A stretch of DNA of 64,000 nucleotides from Pseudomonas agarici. Lineage in GTDB: Bacteria; Pseudomonadota; Gammaproteobacteria; Pseudomonadales; Pseudomonadaceae. A program made the position numbers and the translations under genes. Positions 55,683-63,843 of the stretch are shown here, in pieces. The stretch's first letter is position 1; each line of letters starts with the position of its first letter. The notes beneath the pieces were generated by a model. That model saw nothing but the letters and a program-made list of their open reading frames with translations, ran no database searches and was not told the origin of the DNA. Where the stretch lies: contig NZ_FOAR01000030.1 in NCBI RefSeq assembly GCF_900109755.1, positions 1 to 64,000 of the forward strand. The letters run 5' to 3'.

Positions 55683-55698
55683 AGCAATTTTTGCACCA
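55683..55698 (-). promoter_or_regulatory. RpoN (sigma-54) promoter of flgF
   Basis: On the minus strand TGGTGCAAAAATTGCT has the TGG and TTGC elements with exact GG-N10-GC spacing; two bases of the -24 box differ from TGGCAC. It lies 58 bp ahead of the flgF GTG. It would drive flgFGHIJKL and probably the glycosylation genes. Confidence 0.68.
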
Positions 55699-55870
55699 AC
55701 TTGTTTTTTTGACGGCCAAACCCAAGCCAGCCGGGACTTCGATGGTATTTCGAGGGTTTCAAGAGGGTGAGCAGGGACGAAAAAACGGCGCAGTTATGCC
55801 GCTGACGGCAAGTATCGGTAGCGATGCGGGAGAAAAGCCGGCGCCCAGGCAGACCCAGCTCCGATGTACC

Positions 55871-57442
55871 CTAGGAATCCGATACGCTGTCTCTCTTTCC
55901 GAGATTATGTTCCTTCAGTTTATTGGCAATGGTGGTATGGGAAACGCCCAGCCGCTTGCCCAGCAAACGACTGCTCGGATGCTCCGAATACAAGCGCTCC
56001 AGCACCGCCTTCTCGAATCGTCCGACAATCTCGTCCAACCCACCCTCCAGGGAAAAGTCCCCCAGCGGCTGGCGCACCCCGTAATCCGGCAGGCGAATAT
56101 GTTCGCCCTTGACCCATCCCCCTTCGCATAACGAAACCGCCTGAAACAATACGTTTTCCAGTTGCCGGATATTTCCCGGCCAGTGGTAGTGACTCAGGCG
56201 CTCCATGGCCGCCGGCGCCAGTTGCGGCAACGGGCAGCCGATCTGCCGGCTGGCCTGGTCGAGGAAGTGCTCCACCAATGGCGCCAGGCCGTCCAGGCAT
56301 TCACGCAAGGGCGGGATATGCAGCGACAGTACATTGAGGCGGTGATACAGATCCTGGCGAAACTCGCCACGGGCACACGACTCCGACAGATCGACCTGGG
56401 TGGCGCAGATCACCCGCACATCGAGATAAACCTCTTCGTCACTGCCCACCCGACGGAAACCGCCATCCTGCAGAAAGCGCAGCAGCTTGGCCTGCAAGCG
56501 CGGGCTCATCTCCGCGACCCCATCCAGAAACAGCGTGCCGCCGGCCGTCAGTTCCAACAACCCGAGCTTGCCTTCCGCGCGCGCACCGTCAAAAGCGCCG
56601 GGGCCATAACCGAACAATTCGGTTTCGGCCATCGACTCCGACAGCCCAGCGCAATTAAGCGCCATCAACGGCGCCTGGCCACGTGGACTGGCCAGGTGAC
56701 AGGCGCGCGCCAACAGCTCCTTGCCGGTACCGGTCTCACCTTCGATCAACAGCGGCGCATCCAACGGGGCCATACGCCGAGCCTCGCGCACCACCGCGGC
56801 CATCACCCGGGAACTCTGGAAAATACTGTCGAACCCACGCAATTCCTGCTTGCGCACGTTATAGATCCGTTCACCGAGCTGATCGGCGCGGTGCAGCGTC
56901 AACACCGCGCCAGCCATCGCCTCGCTGTCGTCATGCTCCGACCGCAGGGGGGCGATATCCGCCAGAAAGACGTCACCCTTGATCTTGACCCGCAGGCCAT
57001 TGATTCGCGACTTGCTGGTGCGCACCAGTTGCGGCAGGTCGAAATCCGCCGCATAGCGGGACAAAGCGATCCCCGGCACCTCATCGACCCGCACACCGAG
57101 CAACTGCGCCGCCGCCCGGTTCGCCGCGACAATCGAGCCGCCCATGTCGATGGACAACACCGGAAACTCCAGCGCCCCCAGCAGCGCATTGAGCTCCATG
57201 TGCCGGCGCTCGCTGGGCATCAACCCGACCCGCTTCACGCCAAACACCCCCGCGATGGTCTCGAACTTCGGACGCAGGGCCTGAAACTGCAGGTTGATCA
57301 GGTTCGGGCAATGCAAGTAGATGGCATTGCCCTGGTCGCCACCGACCTCGCCACGGGCCACGTTGATGCCGTAGTCCACCAGCAGGTTGAGAATGTCGCG
57401 CAGGATGCCGATGCGGTTCTGGCAATGCACTTTGATACGCAT
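55871..57442 (-). CDS. phhR: TyrR-like transcriptional regulator PhhR
   Basis: The 523-residue protein has an N-terminal ACT domain (MRIKVHCQNRIGILRDILNL), a PAS domain (about 78-140; FPVLSIDMGGSIVAANRAAA), an AAA+ domain (LIEGETGTGKELLARACHL) and a Fis-like HTH (RLLGKRLGVSHTTIANKLKE). The sigma-54 contact motif GAFTGA reads GAFDGA (YGPGAFDGARAEGKL), which suggests it works with sigma-70, as TyrR-type proteins do. It activates phenylalanine/tyrosine catabolism genes. The start at 57442 matches the ACT domain; the upstream in-frame extension was rejected. It is divergent from phhA. Confidence 0.94.
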   Translation of the reverse strand: MRIKVHCQNRIGILRDILNLLVDYGINVARGEVGGDQGNAIYLHCPNLINLQFQALRPKFETIAGVFGVKRVGLMPSERRHMELNALLGALEFPVLSIDMGGSIVAANRAAAQLLGVRVDEVPGIALSRYAADFDLPQLVRTSKSRINGLRVKIKGDVFLADIAPLRSEHDDSEAMAGAVLTLHRADQLGERIYNVRKQELRGFDSIFQSSRVMAAVVREARRMAPLDAPLLIEGETGTGKELLARACHLASPRGQAPLMALNCAGLSESMAETELFGYGPGAFDGARAEGKLGLLELTAGGTLFLDGVAEMSPRLQAKLLRFLQDGGFRRVGSDEEVYLDVRVICATQVDLSESCARGEFRQDLYHRLNVLSLHIPPLRECLDGLAPLVEHFLDQASRQIGCPLPQLAPAAMERLSHYHWPGNIRQLENVLFQAVSLCEGGWVKGEHIRLPDYGVRQPLGDFSLEGGLDEIVGRFEKAVLERLYSEHPSSRLLGKRLGVSHTTIANKLKEHNLGKRDSVSDS

Positions 57443-57530
57443 GGAAAGATCCAGGAAGATGGTGGGGACGGTGTCGTGGGCGTTTTTCGGCCCGACTCTG
57501 GGCAATTTTTTCCATTGCCTTGCAATTTTT

Positions 57531-57543
57531 CGTAAAGATTACG
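57531..57543. promoter_or_regulatory. Possible PhhR operator in the phhR-phhA gap
   Basis: CGTAA-AGA-TTACG is a perfect dyad 88 bp ahead of phhR and about 190 bp ahead of phhA. A related half-site, TTTACA-like, occurs near 57604-57621. TyrR-type boxes are dyads of TGTAAA-N6-TTTACA type, so this is a plausible but unproven match. The rest of the 291-bp gap shows no other clear signal. Confidence 0.4.
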
Positions 57544-57733
57544 TGACAGATATCAACTTCGCCATCGCACAAAAGCCCCGTCTTCTCGACAACGGCCGAC
57601 ACTCGTCACGAATACTTTACAGGTCAACCGCCTCAAGCGCTTCATCGCGACCTCCCGCTCCGATGCATTTCCCGCGTCCGCGGATCAACACTAGTAGACA
57701 TAACAAGAATGATCCCTCGAGCAGGAGAGCGGT

Positions 57734-58525
57734 ATGAAGCAGACGCAATACGTGGCGCGCGAGCCCGACGCACAAGGGTTTATCGACTACCCGCCCGCCG
57801 AGCATGCGGTCTGGAACACTCTGATCACTCGTCAGTTGCAAGTGATCGATGGTCGTGCGTGCCAGGAATACCTGGATGGCATCGAAAAGCTCAAGCTACC
57901 CCATGAGCGAATTCCGCAACTCGGCGAAATCAACACGGTCCTGGCGGCCACCACTGGCTGGCAGGTGGCTCGAGTGCCGGCATTGATCCCGTTCCAGACC
58001 TTCTTTGAATTGCTGGCCAACAAGCAGTTTCCGGTGGCCACTTTCATTCGTACCGAAGAAGAGCTGGACTACCTGCAGGAGCCGGACATCTTCCACGAGA
58101 TCTTTGGCCACTGCCCACTGTTGACCAACCCTTGGTTCGCCGAATTCACCCACACCTACGGCAAGCTCGGCCTGCAGGCCAGTAAGGAACAACGGGTGTA
58201 CCTGGCGCGCCTGTATTGGATGACCATCGAATTCGGCCTGGTGGACACGCCACAAGGCCGGCGCATCTATGGCGGCGGCATTCTCTCCTCGCCCAAGGAG
58301 ACGCTGTACAGCTTGTCAGACACGCCCGAGCATCAACCGTTCGACCCGCTGGAAGCCATGCGCACCCCGTATCGCATCGATATCCTGCAACCGGTGTACT
58401 TTACGCTGCCGAACCTCAAGCGGTTGTTCGATCTGGCCCACGAGGACATCATGGGTATGGTCGAACAAGGGATGAAGCTGGGCTTGCACCCAGCGAAATT
58501 TGCGCCCAAGCCCAAGGCTGCCTGA
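57734..58525 (+). CDS. phhA: Phenylalanine 4-monooxygenase PhhA
   Basis: The 263-residue enzyme hydroxylates phenylalanine to tyrosine with tetrahydropterin and Fe(II). The iron ligands are His121 and His126 (EPDIFHEIFGHCPLL) and Glu166 (YWMTIEFGLVDTPQG), and the pterin/substrate segment VARVPALIPFQTFFELLANK is present. AGGAG lies before the ATG. It is the first gene of phhABC, divergent from its activator phhR. Confidence 0.97.
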   Translation: MKQTQYVAREPDAQGFIDYPPAEHAVWNTLITRQLQVIDGRACQEYLDGIEKLKLPHERIPQLGEINTVLAATTGWQVARVPALIPFQTFFELLANKQFPVATFIRTEEELDYLQEPDIFHEIFGHCPLLTNPWFAEFTHTYGKLGLQASKEQRVYLARLYWMTIEFGLVDTPQGRRIYGGGILSSPKETLYSLSDTPEHQPFDPLEAMRTPYRIDILQPVYFTLPNLKRLFDLAHEDIMGMVEQGMKLGLHPAKFAPKPKAA

Positions 58526-58620
58526 TCGGCTTTTTGCCACTGCCCGAGCCATTCTCGCCCACATACGTTCATCTGGGCGAATGGCGTCTACCGAACAAAA
58601 ACGAACCACAGGAATACCCC

Positions 58621-58977
58621 ATGAACAGCTTGCACCAAGCCCACTGCGAAGCCTGCCGCGCCGATGCCCCACAGGTCAGCGACGAAGAACTGCCGGTACT
58701 GATCAAACAGATTCCGGACTGGAATATCGAAGTCCGCGACGGCATCATGCAGTTGGAGAAGGTCTACCGGTTCAAGAACTTCAAGTTCGCCCTGGCCTTC
58801 ACCAATGCCATCGGCGACCTCTCCGAAGCCGAAGGCCATCATCCTGGCCTGTTGACCGAGTGGGGCAAAGTCACCGTGACCTGGTGGAGCCACTCGATCA
58901 AGGGTCTGCACCGTAACGATTTCATCATGGCGGCACGCACCGACGAGGTCAGCAAATCCGCCGAGGGCTGTAAATAA
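58621..58977 (+). CDS. phhB: Pterin-4a-carbinolamine dehydratase PhhB
   Basis: The 118-residue protein has the conserved His pattern of pterin carbinolamine dehydratases (SEAEGHHPGLLTEWGKVTVT, SHSIKGLHRNDF). It dehydrates the 4a-hydroxypterin made by PhhA so that the cofactor can be reduced again. The ATG at 58621 was used; the open frame extends much further 5' but that part overlaps phhA. It overlaps phhC by one base (TAATG). Confidence 0.96.
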   Translation: MNSLHQAHCEACRADAPQVSDEELPVLIKQIPDWNIEVRDGIMQLEKVYRFKNFKFALAFTNAIGDLSEAEGHHPGLLTEWGKVTVTWWSHSIKGLHRNDFIMAARTDEVSKSAEGCK

Positions 58978-60167
58978 TGCATTTCACCGCCATTGCGCGC
59001 GTACCTGGCGATCCGATTCTCGGATTATTGGAGGCCTATGCCCAGGACCCCAACCCGGCCAAGTTCGATCTCGGCGTAGGGGTCTACAAAGACGCCCAAG
59101 GCCTGACGCCGATCCTGCGCTCGGTCAAGCTGGCCGAGCAGAAACTGGTGGAAGGACAGATGACCAAGTCCTATATCGGCGGCCATGGTGATCCGCGTTT
59201 CGCCAGTCTGCTGACCGAACTGGTCATGGGCGCCGATTCGCCGCTGATCGCCGGCCAGCGTGTCGGCGCCACCCAGACCCCCGGCGGCACCGGGGCGTTG
59301 CGCCTGAGCGCCGACTTTATCGCCCACTGCCTGCCGGGGCGGGGCATCTGGCTCAGCGATCCGACCTGGCCGATCCACGAAACCATCTTCGCCGCCGCCG
59401 GCCTGAAGATCAGCCACTACCCTTACGTCGACGCCCACAACCGCCTGGACATCGCAGGCATGCTGGCCACCCTGGAGCAGGTTCCGCCGGGCGACGTCGT
59501 GCTGTTGCACGCCTGCTGCCACAACCCGACCGGTTTCGATCTGTCCCACGCGGATTGGTACAAGGTGCTGGATATCGTCCGTCGCCGCGAACTGCTGCCA
59601 CTGATCGACTTCGCCTACCAGGGCTTTGGCGACGGTGTAGAGCAGGATGCCTGGGCCGTGCGCCTGTTCGCCCAGGAACTGCCGGAGGTGCTGATCACCA
59701 GTTCCTGCTCGAAGAACTTTGGCCTGTATCGCGAGCGCACCGGCGCGCTGATCGTCAGCACCGCCGATGCCGATAAGCTGCTGGATGTGCGCAGCCAGTT
59801 GGCCGCCATCGCCCGTAATCTCTGGTCCAACCCGCCGGACCATGGCGCAGCGGTGGTCATGAGCATCCTTGACGATGCCCAATTGAAAAGCCTGTGGGCC
59901 GACGAAGTGGAAGCCATGCGTCTGCGAATCGCGCAGTTGCGCAGCGGCCTGGTCGAAGCCCTGCAGCCCCATGGGTTGGCGCAACGCTTTGCGCATATCG
60001 GCCAGCAGCGCGGGATGTTTTCCTACACAGGCCTGTCACCCGCCCAGGTCAAGCGCCTGCGCGACGAGTACAGCGTGTATATGGTCAGCTCTGGCCGGGC
60101 CAACGTCGCCGGGATCGACGCGACACGCCTGAACGCACTGGCCGAGGCGATTGCGGCGGTCTGCTAG
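58977..60167 (+). CDS. phhC: Aromatic amino acid aminotransferase PhhC
   Basis: The 396-residue PLP enzyme of the aspartate/aromatic aminotransferase class has Schiff-base Lys246 (LITSSCSKNFGLYRERTG), HNPTGFDLSHADW and the phosphate-binding Arg region (RERTGALIV). It converts tyrosine to 4-hydroxyphenylpyruvate, the next step after PhhA. The ATG overlaps the phhB stop, so translation is coupled. Confidence 0.95.
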   Translation: MHFTAIARVPGDPILGLLEAYAQDPNPAKFDLGVGVYKDAQGLTPILRSVKLAEQKLVEGQMTKSYIGGHGDPRFASLLTELVMGADSPLIAGQRVGATQTPGGTGALRLSADFIAHCLPGRGIWLSDPTWPIHETIFAAAGLKISHYPYVDAHNRLDIAGMLATLEQVPPGDVVLLHACCHNPTGFDLSHADWYKVLDIVRRRELLPLIDFAYQGFGDGVEQDAWAVRLFAQELPEVLITSSCSKNFGLYRERTGALIVSTADADKLLDVRSQLAAIARNLWSNPPDHGAAVVMSILDDAQLKSLWADEVEAMRLRIAQLRSGLVEALQPHGLAQRFAHIGQQRGMFSYTGLSPAQVKRLRDEYSVYMVSSGRANVAGIDATRLNALAEAIAAVC

Positions 60168-60299
60168 TACCGGTAATGAGCCACCACCGGACAGATAAAA
60201 ATCTTTCTGTTATTTGTACTGCTGTATCCTATCCAGGCTTTTTTAAAAGCGCGGATCTACCCAGCGATTTAAAAACAGACCTTGCGAGGAGCGACGACG

Positions 60300-60431
60300 A
60301 TGCACGAGATACCCAACCTCCCCTTCCCAAGCCTGCACGAAACTGAGCAGAAAACCCCGCAACCAGCCAGTGCCCAACCGCCTGAAAAGACCGAGGCCGC
60401 AGAAAGCCTCAAGGCCGACAGCGAAGACTGA
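60300..60431 (+). CDS. Putative 43-residue small protein downstream of phhC
   Basis: This ATG frame has a good AGGAG 9 nt upstream and encodes a hydrophilic peptide rich in Pro, Glu, Ala and Lys (LPFPSLHETEQKTPQPASAQ, then PPEKTEAAESLKADSED). It lies 132 bp after phhC and is followed by a terminator-like hairpin at 60451-60482. An A/T-rich stretch upstream (60195-60280) could hold its own promoter. Function unknown. Confidence 0.5.
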   Translation: MHEIPNLPFPSLHETEQKTPQPASAQPPEKTEAAESLKADSED

Positions 60432-60450
60432 AACGCCTGAAACGCTGGCC

Positions 60451-60482
60451 GTGTGAAAAACCGCCTCTGGTGTTTTTCATAC
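60451..60482 (+). terminator. Terminator-like hairpin after the 43-residue frame
   Basis: GTGTGAAAAAC pairs with GTTTTTCATAC (10 of 11 pairs plus one G-T wobble) around a 10-base loop. The T run lies within the stem, so termination could be partial. It separates two small frames. Confidence 0.5.
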
Positions 60483-60516
60483 AGCCAGACACAACCATCA
60501 CTCCCCGGACCACGCC

Positions 60517-60699
60517 GTGACCGACACTTTCGACGAAACCCAAGCCAGCCTACTGATCGGCACCGCCGAAAAGATGATCGAGCTGTGGAACAGTCTTAGC
60601 CCGGAAAAACAGGCTGTCTTGCTCGCCCGTTTCGGCAATCAGGAAAATGCCCTGGCCACCCTGGTCGCTACCCGACTGTTGGCACCGACCCAATCCTGA
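60517..60699 (+). CDS. Putative 60-residue conserved-type small protein
   Basis: The GTG-initiated frame encodes a compact, helical 60-residue protein (ETQASLLIGTAEKMIELWNS, LSPEKQAVLLARFGNQENAL). Residue use looks natural. I do not recognise the family. It converges on arfB (minus strand), with 76 bp between them. Confidence 0.55.
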   Translation: MTDTFDETQASLLIGTAEKMIELWNSLSPEKQAVLLARFGNQENALATLVATRLLAPTQS

Positions 60700-60775
60700 A
60701 CGCTGCCCCGCCCGGCCTGGGTTCGATTTAACGCCCTGCAAGCCACCCGCCGCTCAGCCTATCGTTGTTATTCGC

Positions 60776-61189
60776 CTAGAAATCGACCTTGCCGCGCCCT
60801 GCCTTGATCGCCCCGCGCTGGTTCTTGGTCTCCAGTCGACGCTTTTTCGAGCCCTGTGTGGGCTGGGTCGGACGGCGCTTCTTGACGACCTTAGTCGCCG
60901 CCAGAATCAACGCGACCAGGCGCTCCAGGGCATCCGCGCGATTCTGCTCCTGGGTTCGATATTGCTGGGCCTTGATCACAATCACTCCGTCAGCAGTGAT
61001 GCGACTGTCCCGCAGGGCCAGCAGGCGCTCCTTGTAGAACGGCGGCAGGGACGAGGCCGGAATATCGAAACGCAGGTGCACCGCGCTGGACACCTTGTTG
61101 ACGTTCTGCCCGCCAGCGCCCTGGGAGCGGATGGCCGTCAGCTCGATCTCGGTATCCGGCAGGTGCACGTTGTTGGAAATCACCAGCAT
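60776..61189 (-). CDS. arfB: Alternative ribosome-rescue factor ArfB (YaeJ)
   Basis: The 137-residue protein has a release-factor catalytic domain with GGQ at residues 26-28 (IRSQGAGGQNVNKVSSAVH) and the basic C-terminal tail that enters the empty mRNA channel (KKRRPTQPTQGSKKRRLETK). It hydrolyses peptidyl-tRNA on stalled ribosomes. It lies between phhABC and the permease, as PA0868 does in P. aeruginosa. Confidence 0.95.
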   Translation of the reverse strand: MLVISNNVHLPDTEIELTAIRSQGAGGQNVNKVSSAVHLRFDIPASSLPPFYKERLLALRDSRITADGVIVIKAQQYRTQEQNRADALERLVALILAATKVVKKRRPTQPTQGSKKRRLETKNQRGAIKAGRGKVDF

Positions 61190-61370
61190 GTGAAAGCGTC
61201 CGACATCAGGGCATTCAGGATACCGAAATAACCAACCCGATACAGGGCCGCATCATGCTGTTCACTTAAACCTTTGCAGTCGCCCCCCCCCTTGTGGCGA
61301 GCCTGCGTATCGGAACGCCGCACGTCCAGGTTTAACTCATGGGCTCAGTACCAAATGTTTGAGAGCGAGG

Positions 61371-61422
61371 GCCAGACAAGGCACACGCGGGTACATTTGC
61401 TGCGGGACCGGGTTTGTCTGGC
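61371..61422. other. Inverted repeat downstream of the permease gene
   Basis: GCCAGACAA (61371-61379) and TTGTCTGGC (61414-61422) form a 9-bp stem around a 34-base loop, ending 12 bp from the permease stop codon. No T run follows. It may protect or end the permease transcript. The rest of 61190-61370 shows nothing clear apart from a C run at about 61280. Confidence 0.45.
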
Positions 61423-61433
61423 ACCATCATTGC

Positions 61434-62843
61434 CTACTTCACCGCTGGCACCGGCTGTCTGGCATCGCGCTTGTTCTTGAGGCCGTAGCAGAACCACATG
61501 AACGCCAACCACAGCGGAATGGCATACACCGAGACCTGGATACCCGGAGTCATCAGCATGATGCCGAGGATGAACACCACGAACGCCAGGCAGACATAGT
61601 TGCCATAGGGGTACCAGAGTGCCTTGAACAACGGCACCTGTTGCGTGCTATTCAAGTGCTGGCGGAACTTGAAGTGCGAGTAGCTGATCATCGCCCAGTT
61701 GATCACCAGGGTCGCAACCACCAGTGACATCAATAGCTCCAGGGCATGCTGCGGGATCAGGTAGTTCATGACCACGGCGACGAAGGTCACCAGCGCCGAA
61801 GCGAGAATCGAACGCACCGGCACGCCACGCTTGTCGATCCGCGCCAACATCCGCGGCGCATCACCCTGCTCGGCCATACCCAGCAGCATACGGCTGTTGC
61901 AGTAGGTGCCGCTGTTGTACACCGAGAGCGCCGCAGTCAGGACCACGAAGTTGAGGATATGCGCGGCGGTGTTGCTGCCGAGCATCGAAAACACCTGGAC
62001 GAACGGGCTGGCACTGTAGGCGTCGCCAGAGCCGTTCAGGCTACTGAGCAGGTTGTCCCAGGGTGTCAGCGACAGCAGCACGATCAAGGCGCCGATGTAG
62101 AAAATCAGAATCCGGTAGATCACCTGGTTGATCGCCTTGGGAATCACGGTTTTCGGCTGGTCGGCTTCAGCTGCCGTGAAACCGAGCATTTCCAGGCCAC
62201 CGAAGGAGAACATGATGATCGCCATGGCCAGAACCAGGCCACTAACGCCATTGGGGAAGAAACCACCGTGCTCCCACAGGTTACTCACCGAGGCTTGAGG
62301 GCCGCCGTGGCCGCTGACCAACAGGTAGCTGCCGAGGGCGATCATGCCGACAATAGCCACCACCTTGATGATGGCAAACCAGAACTCCGCCTCACCGAAG
62401 ACCCTGACGTTGGCCAGGTTGATCAGGTTGATCAGTACGAAGAAAGCCGCCGCCGAAGCCCAGGTGGGGACAGTCGGCCACCAATAGTGGATGTACTTGC
62501 CGACCGCGGTCAACTCCGACATGCCCACCAGGATATACAGGAGCCAACAGTTCCAACCCGACAGGAAACCGGCGAAGCCGCCCCAATACTTGTGGGCGAA
62601 GTGGCTGAAGGAGCCGGCCACCGGCTCTTCGACGATCATCTCGCCCAGTTGACGCATGATCATGAAGGCAATGAAGCCACAGATCGCATAGCCGAGGATC
62701 ATCGACGGACCGGCGGATTTCAGCACCCCGGCGGAACCGAGGAACAGCCCTGTGCCGATGGCGCCGCCAAGGGCGATCAATTGGATATGACGATTTTTCA
62801 GGCCGCGTTTCAGCTCACCTGAAGGGGGAATGGATCCACTCAT
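61434..62843 (-). CDS. aroP: Aromatic amino acid permease, AroP type
   Basis: The 469-residue protein of the amino acid-polyamine-organocation family has about 12 transmembrane helices (IQLIALGGAIGTGLFLGSAG; GFTAAEADQPKTVIPKAINQ). It belongs to the AroP/ProY/CycA group of proton-coupled permeases. The exact substrate cannot be read from sequence, but the place beside phhABC/arfB matches aroP2 of P. aeruginosa, which suggests phenylalanine/tyrosine uptake. The start at 62843 (MSGSIPPSGELKRG) is preferred over one five codons upstream. Confidence 0.85.
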   Translation of the reverse strand: MSGSIPPSGELKRGLKNRHIQLIALGGAIGTGLFLGSAGVLKSAGPSMILGYAICGFIAFMIMRQLGEMIVEEPVAGSFSHFAHKYWGGFAGFLSGWNCWLLYILVGMSELTAVGKYIHYWWPTVPTWASAAAFFVLINLINLANVRVFGEAEFWFAIIKVVAIVGMIALGSYLLVSGHGGPQASVSNLWEHGGFFPNGVSGLVLAMAIIMFSFGGLEMLGFTAAEADQPKTVIPKAINQVIYRILIFYIGALIVLLSLTPWDNLLSSLNGSGDAYSASPFVQVFSMLGSNTAAHILNFVVLTAALSVYNSGTYCNSRMLLGMAEQGDAPRMLARIDKRGVPVRSILASALVTFVAVVMNYLIPQHALELLMSLVVATLVINWAMISYSHFKFRQHLNSTQQVPLFKALWYPYGNYVCLAFVVFILGIMLMTPGIQVSVYAIPLWLAFMWFCYGLKNKRDARQPVPAVK

Positions 62844-63639
62844 TACAAAGGGTCTCACGCAAGGTTTGATGAGGTGTCGAGGTATCAGCGATGGGTGCTA
62901 GATGAAACCGCAGAGACACACACCAGGCCACCGCATGGACGCCAGGCATTCAGAGGGCAGCAATTGTAGGAAATATTACGAGTCATGCGTCACCTGTTTG
63001 TTTTTATCCGTGACGAAATCGAACCCATCACGCTTGTGGCGCGATGGCGTGAATAAGGCGGGTAGCCTTGAGTGTACGGCCTTCGGGGCATCGCGAGGCA
63101 GCCACCGAGCAGGACAAAATGCGGGTACGCAGTTGGGTCACAGTTAAAACGCCCGGTATTGTACACCGCTAAGCTGCGACCGGCAGGTAGGCGCATCACA
63201 CCACCGCGATGCCGGAGGACAGTCGGCAGAAAAAACCCGGTTGCTCGCAACCTCGGCAACTATTCCTTGCACGGCATCCAGACGAGTGATTTCAAAGGGC
63301 TTGACCGGTAATCCGTAAGCATTGTCTGACACTGCGTAACGAAAATCTTCCAATCATGCGAATCAACTCGACTGCCTGTAAATTGACGAATAGCGCTTTT
63401 CGATCCGATATTTTCGACTGAACCATTGTTTTTACTGAGCAAGCTTTTCAGCAAAAAACAGAATAAAAAATCCATCTAAAAATATTTTGAATTATTTTTT
63501 GCACCAAGGAAGTTCCTGCACTAAATTTTCACCCACTTGCCGAAACCGCTTCGGCGAGTCAACGAGCGGTGCAAACCGGTACGCCTCTTTGAACACCGCC
63601 CGATAGCCGTGCAAGACATTCTTAATAAGGAGATTCATC
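62844..63639. other. 796-bp gene-poor region between the permease and the small peptide gene
   Basis: The left part must hold the permease promoter; TGTAGGAAATATTACG (62965-62980) is a weak PhhR-box-like dyad. The middle shows only short frames without gene-like composition. From about 63370 to 63530 the DNA is markedly AT-rich for this genome and has two promoter-like pairs: TTGACG-N18-GATATT (63383-63412) and TTGCAC-N17-TAAATT (63499-63527). A hairpin GCCGAA/TTCGGC lies at 63539-63555. Confidence 0.55.
63499..63527 (+). promoter_or_regulatory. Candidate sigma-70 promoter of the small peptide gene
   Basis: TTGCAC (63499-63504) and TAAATT (63522-63527) have 17-bp spacing. Transcription from here would give a leader of about 105 nt that includes the hairpin at 63539-63555. 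TTGACG-N18-GATATT at 63383-63412 is an alternative. Confidence 0.35.
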
Positions 63640-63777
63640 ATGCAAGTATCGGATCAAGACGTGGTAACCGACCTGCAACTGGACGACTGGTTTGAAGCCC
63701 CGACACACGAGGCAGCCGTTGAAATGATGCAAGCCGATGCGGTCGTGCCATTCGGCACCGCGATGTGGCCTTTCTAA
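63640..63777 (+). CDS. 45-residue peptide, possible RiPP-type precursor
   Basis: This ATG frame has a near-ideal ribosome site (AAGGAG 8 nt upstream). The peptide has an acidic, leader-like N-terminal part (DQDVVTDLQLDDWFEAPTHE) and a hydrophobic, uncharged C-terminal tail PFGTAMWPF directly before TAA. An acidic leader and a short aromatic/Pro/Gly core is what is expected of a precursor of a modified peptide. I do not recognise a named family. A hairpin and another gene follow closely. Confidence 0.7.
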   Translation: MQVSDQDVVTDLQLDDWFEAPTHEAAVEMMQADAVVPFGTAMWPF

Positions 63778-63794
63778 AGGCATCCCAGGGCGGG

Positions 63795-63820
63795 GGCGGT
63801 GCAACGCACCCGCCACTTTT
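63795..63820 (+). terminator. Hairpin with T run after the peptide gene, possible attenuator
   Basis: GGCGGTGC (63795-63802) pairs with GCACCCGCC (63806-63814) with one bulged base and a 3-base loop, followed by ACTTTT. It lies 18 bp after the peptide stop and 30 bp before the next ATG. It may be a leaky terminator that makes the peptide mRNA more abundant than that of the next gene. Confidence 0.6.
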
Positions 63821-63843
63821 CGATGCGGACCAGGAACGACGTC

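Noticed and set aside
62990..63353. Short frames on both strands upstream of the permease
   Set aside because: Lengths of 60-90 codons, poor ribosome sites and no family-like motifs; they overlap each other in several frames.
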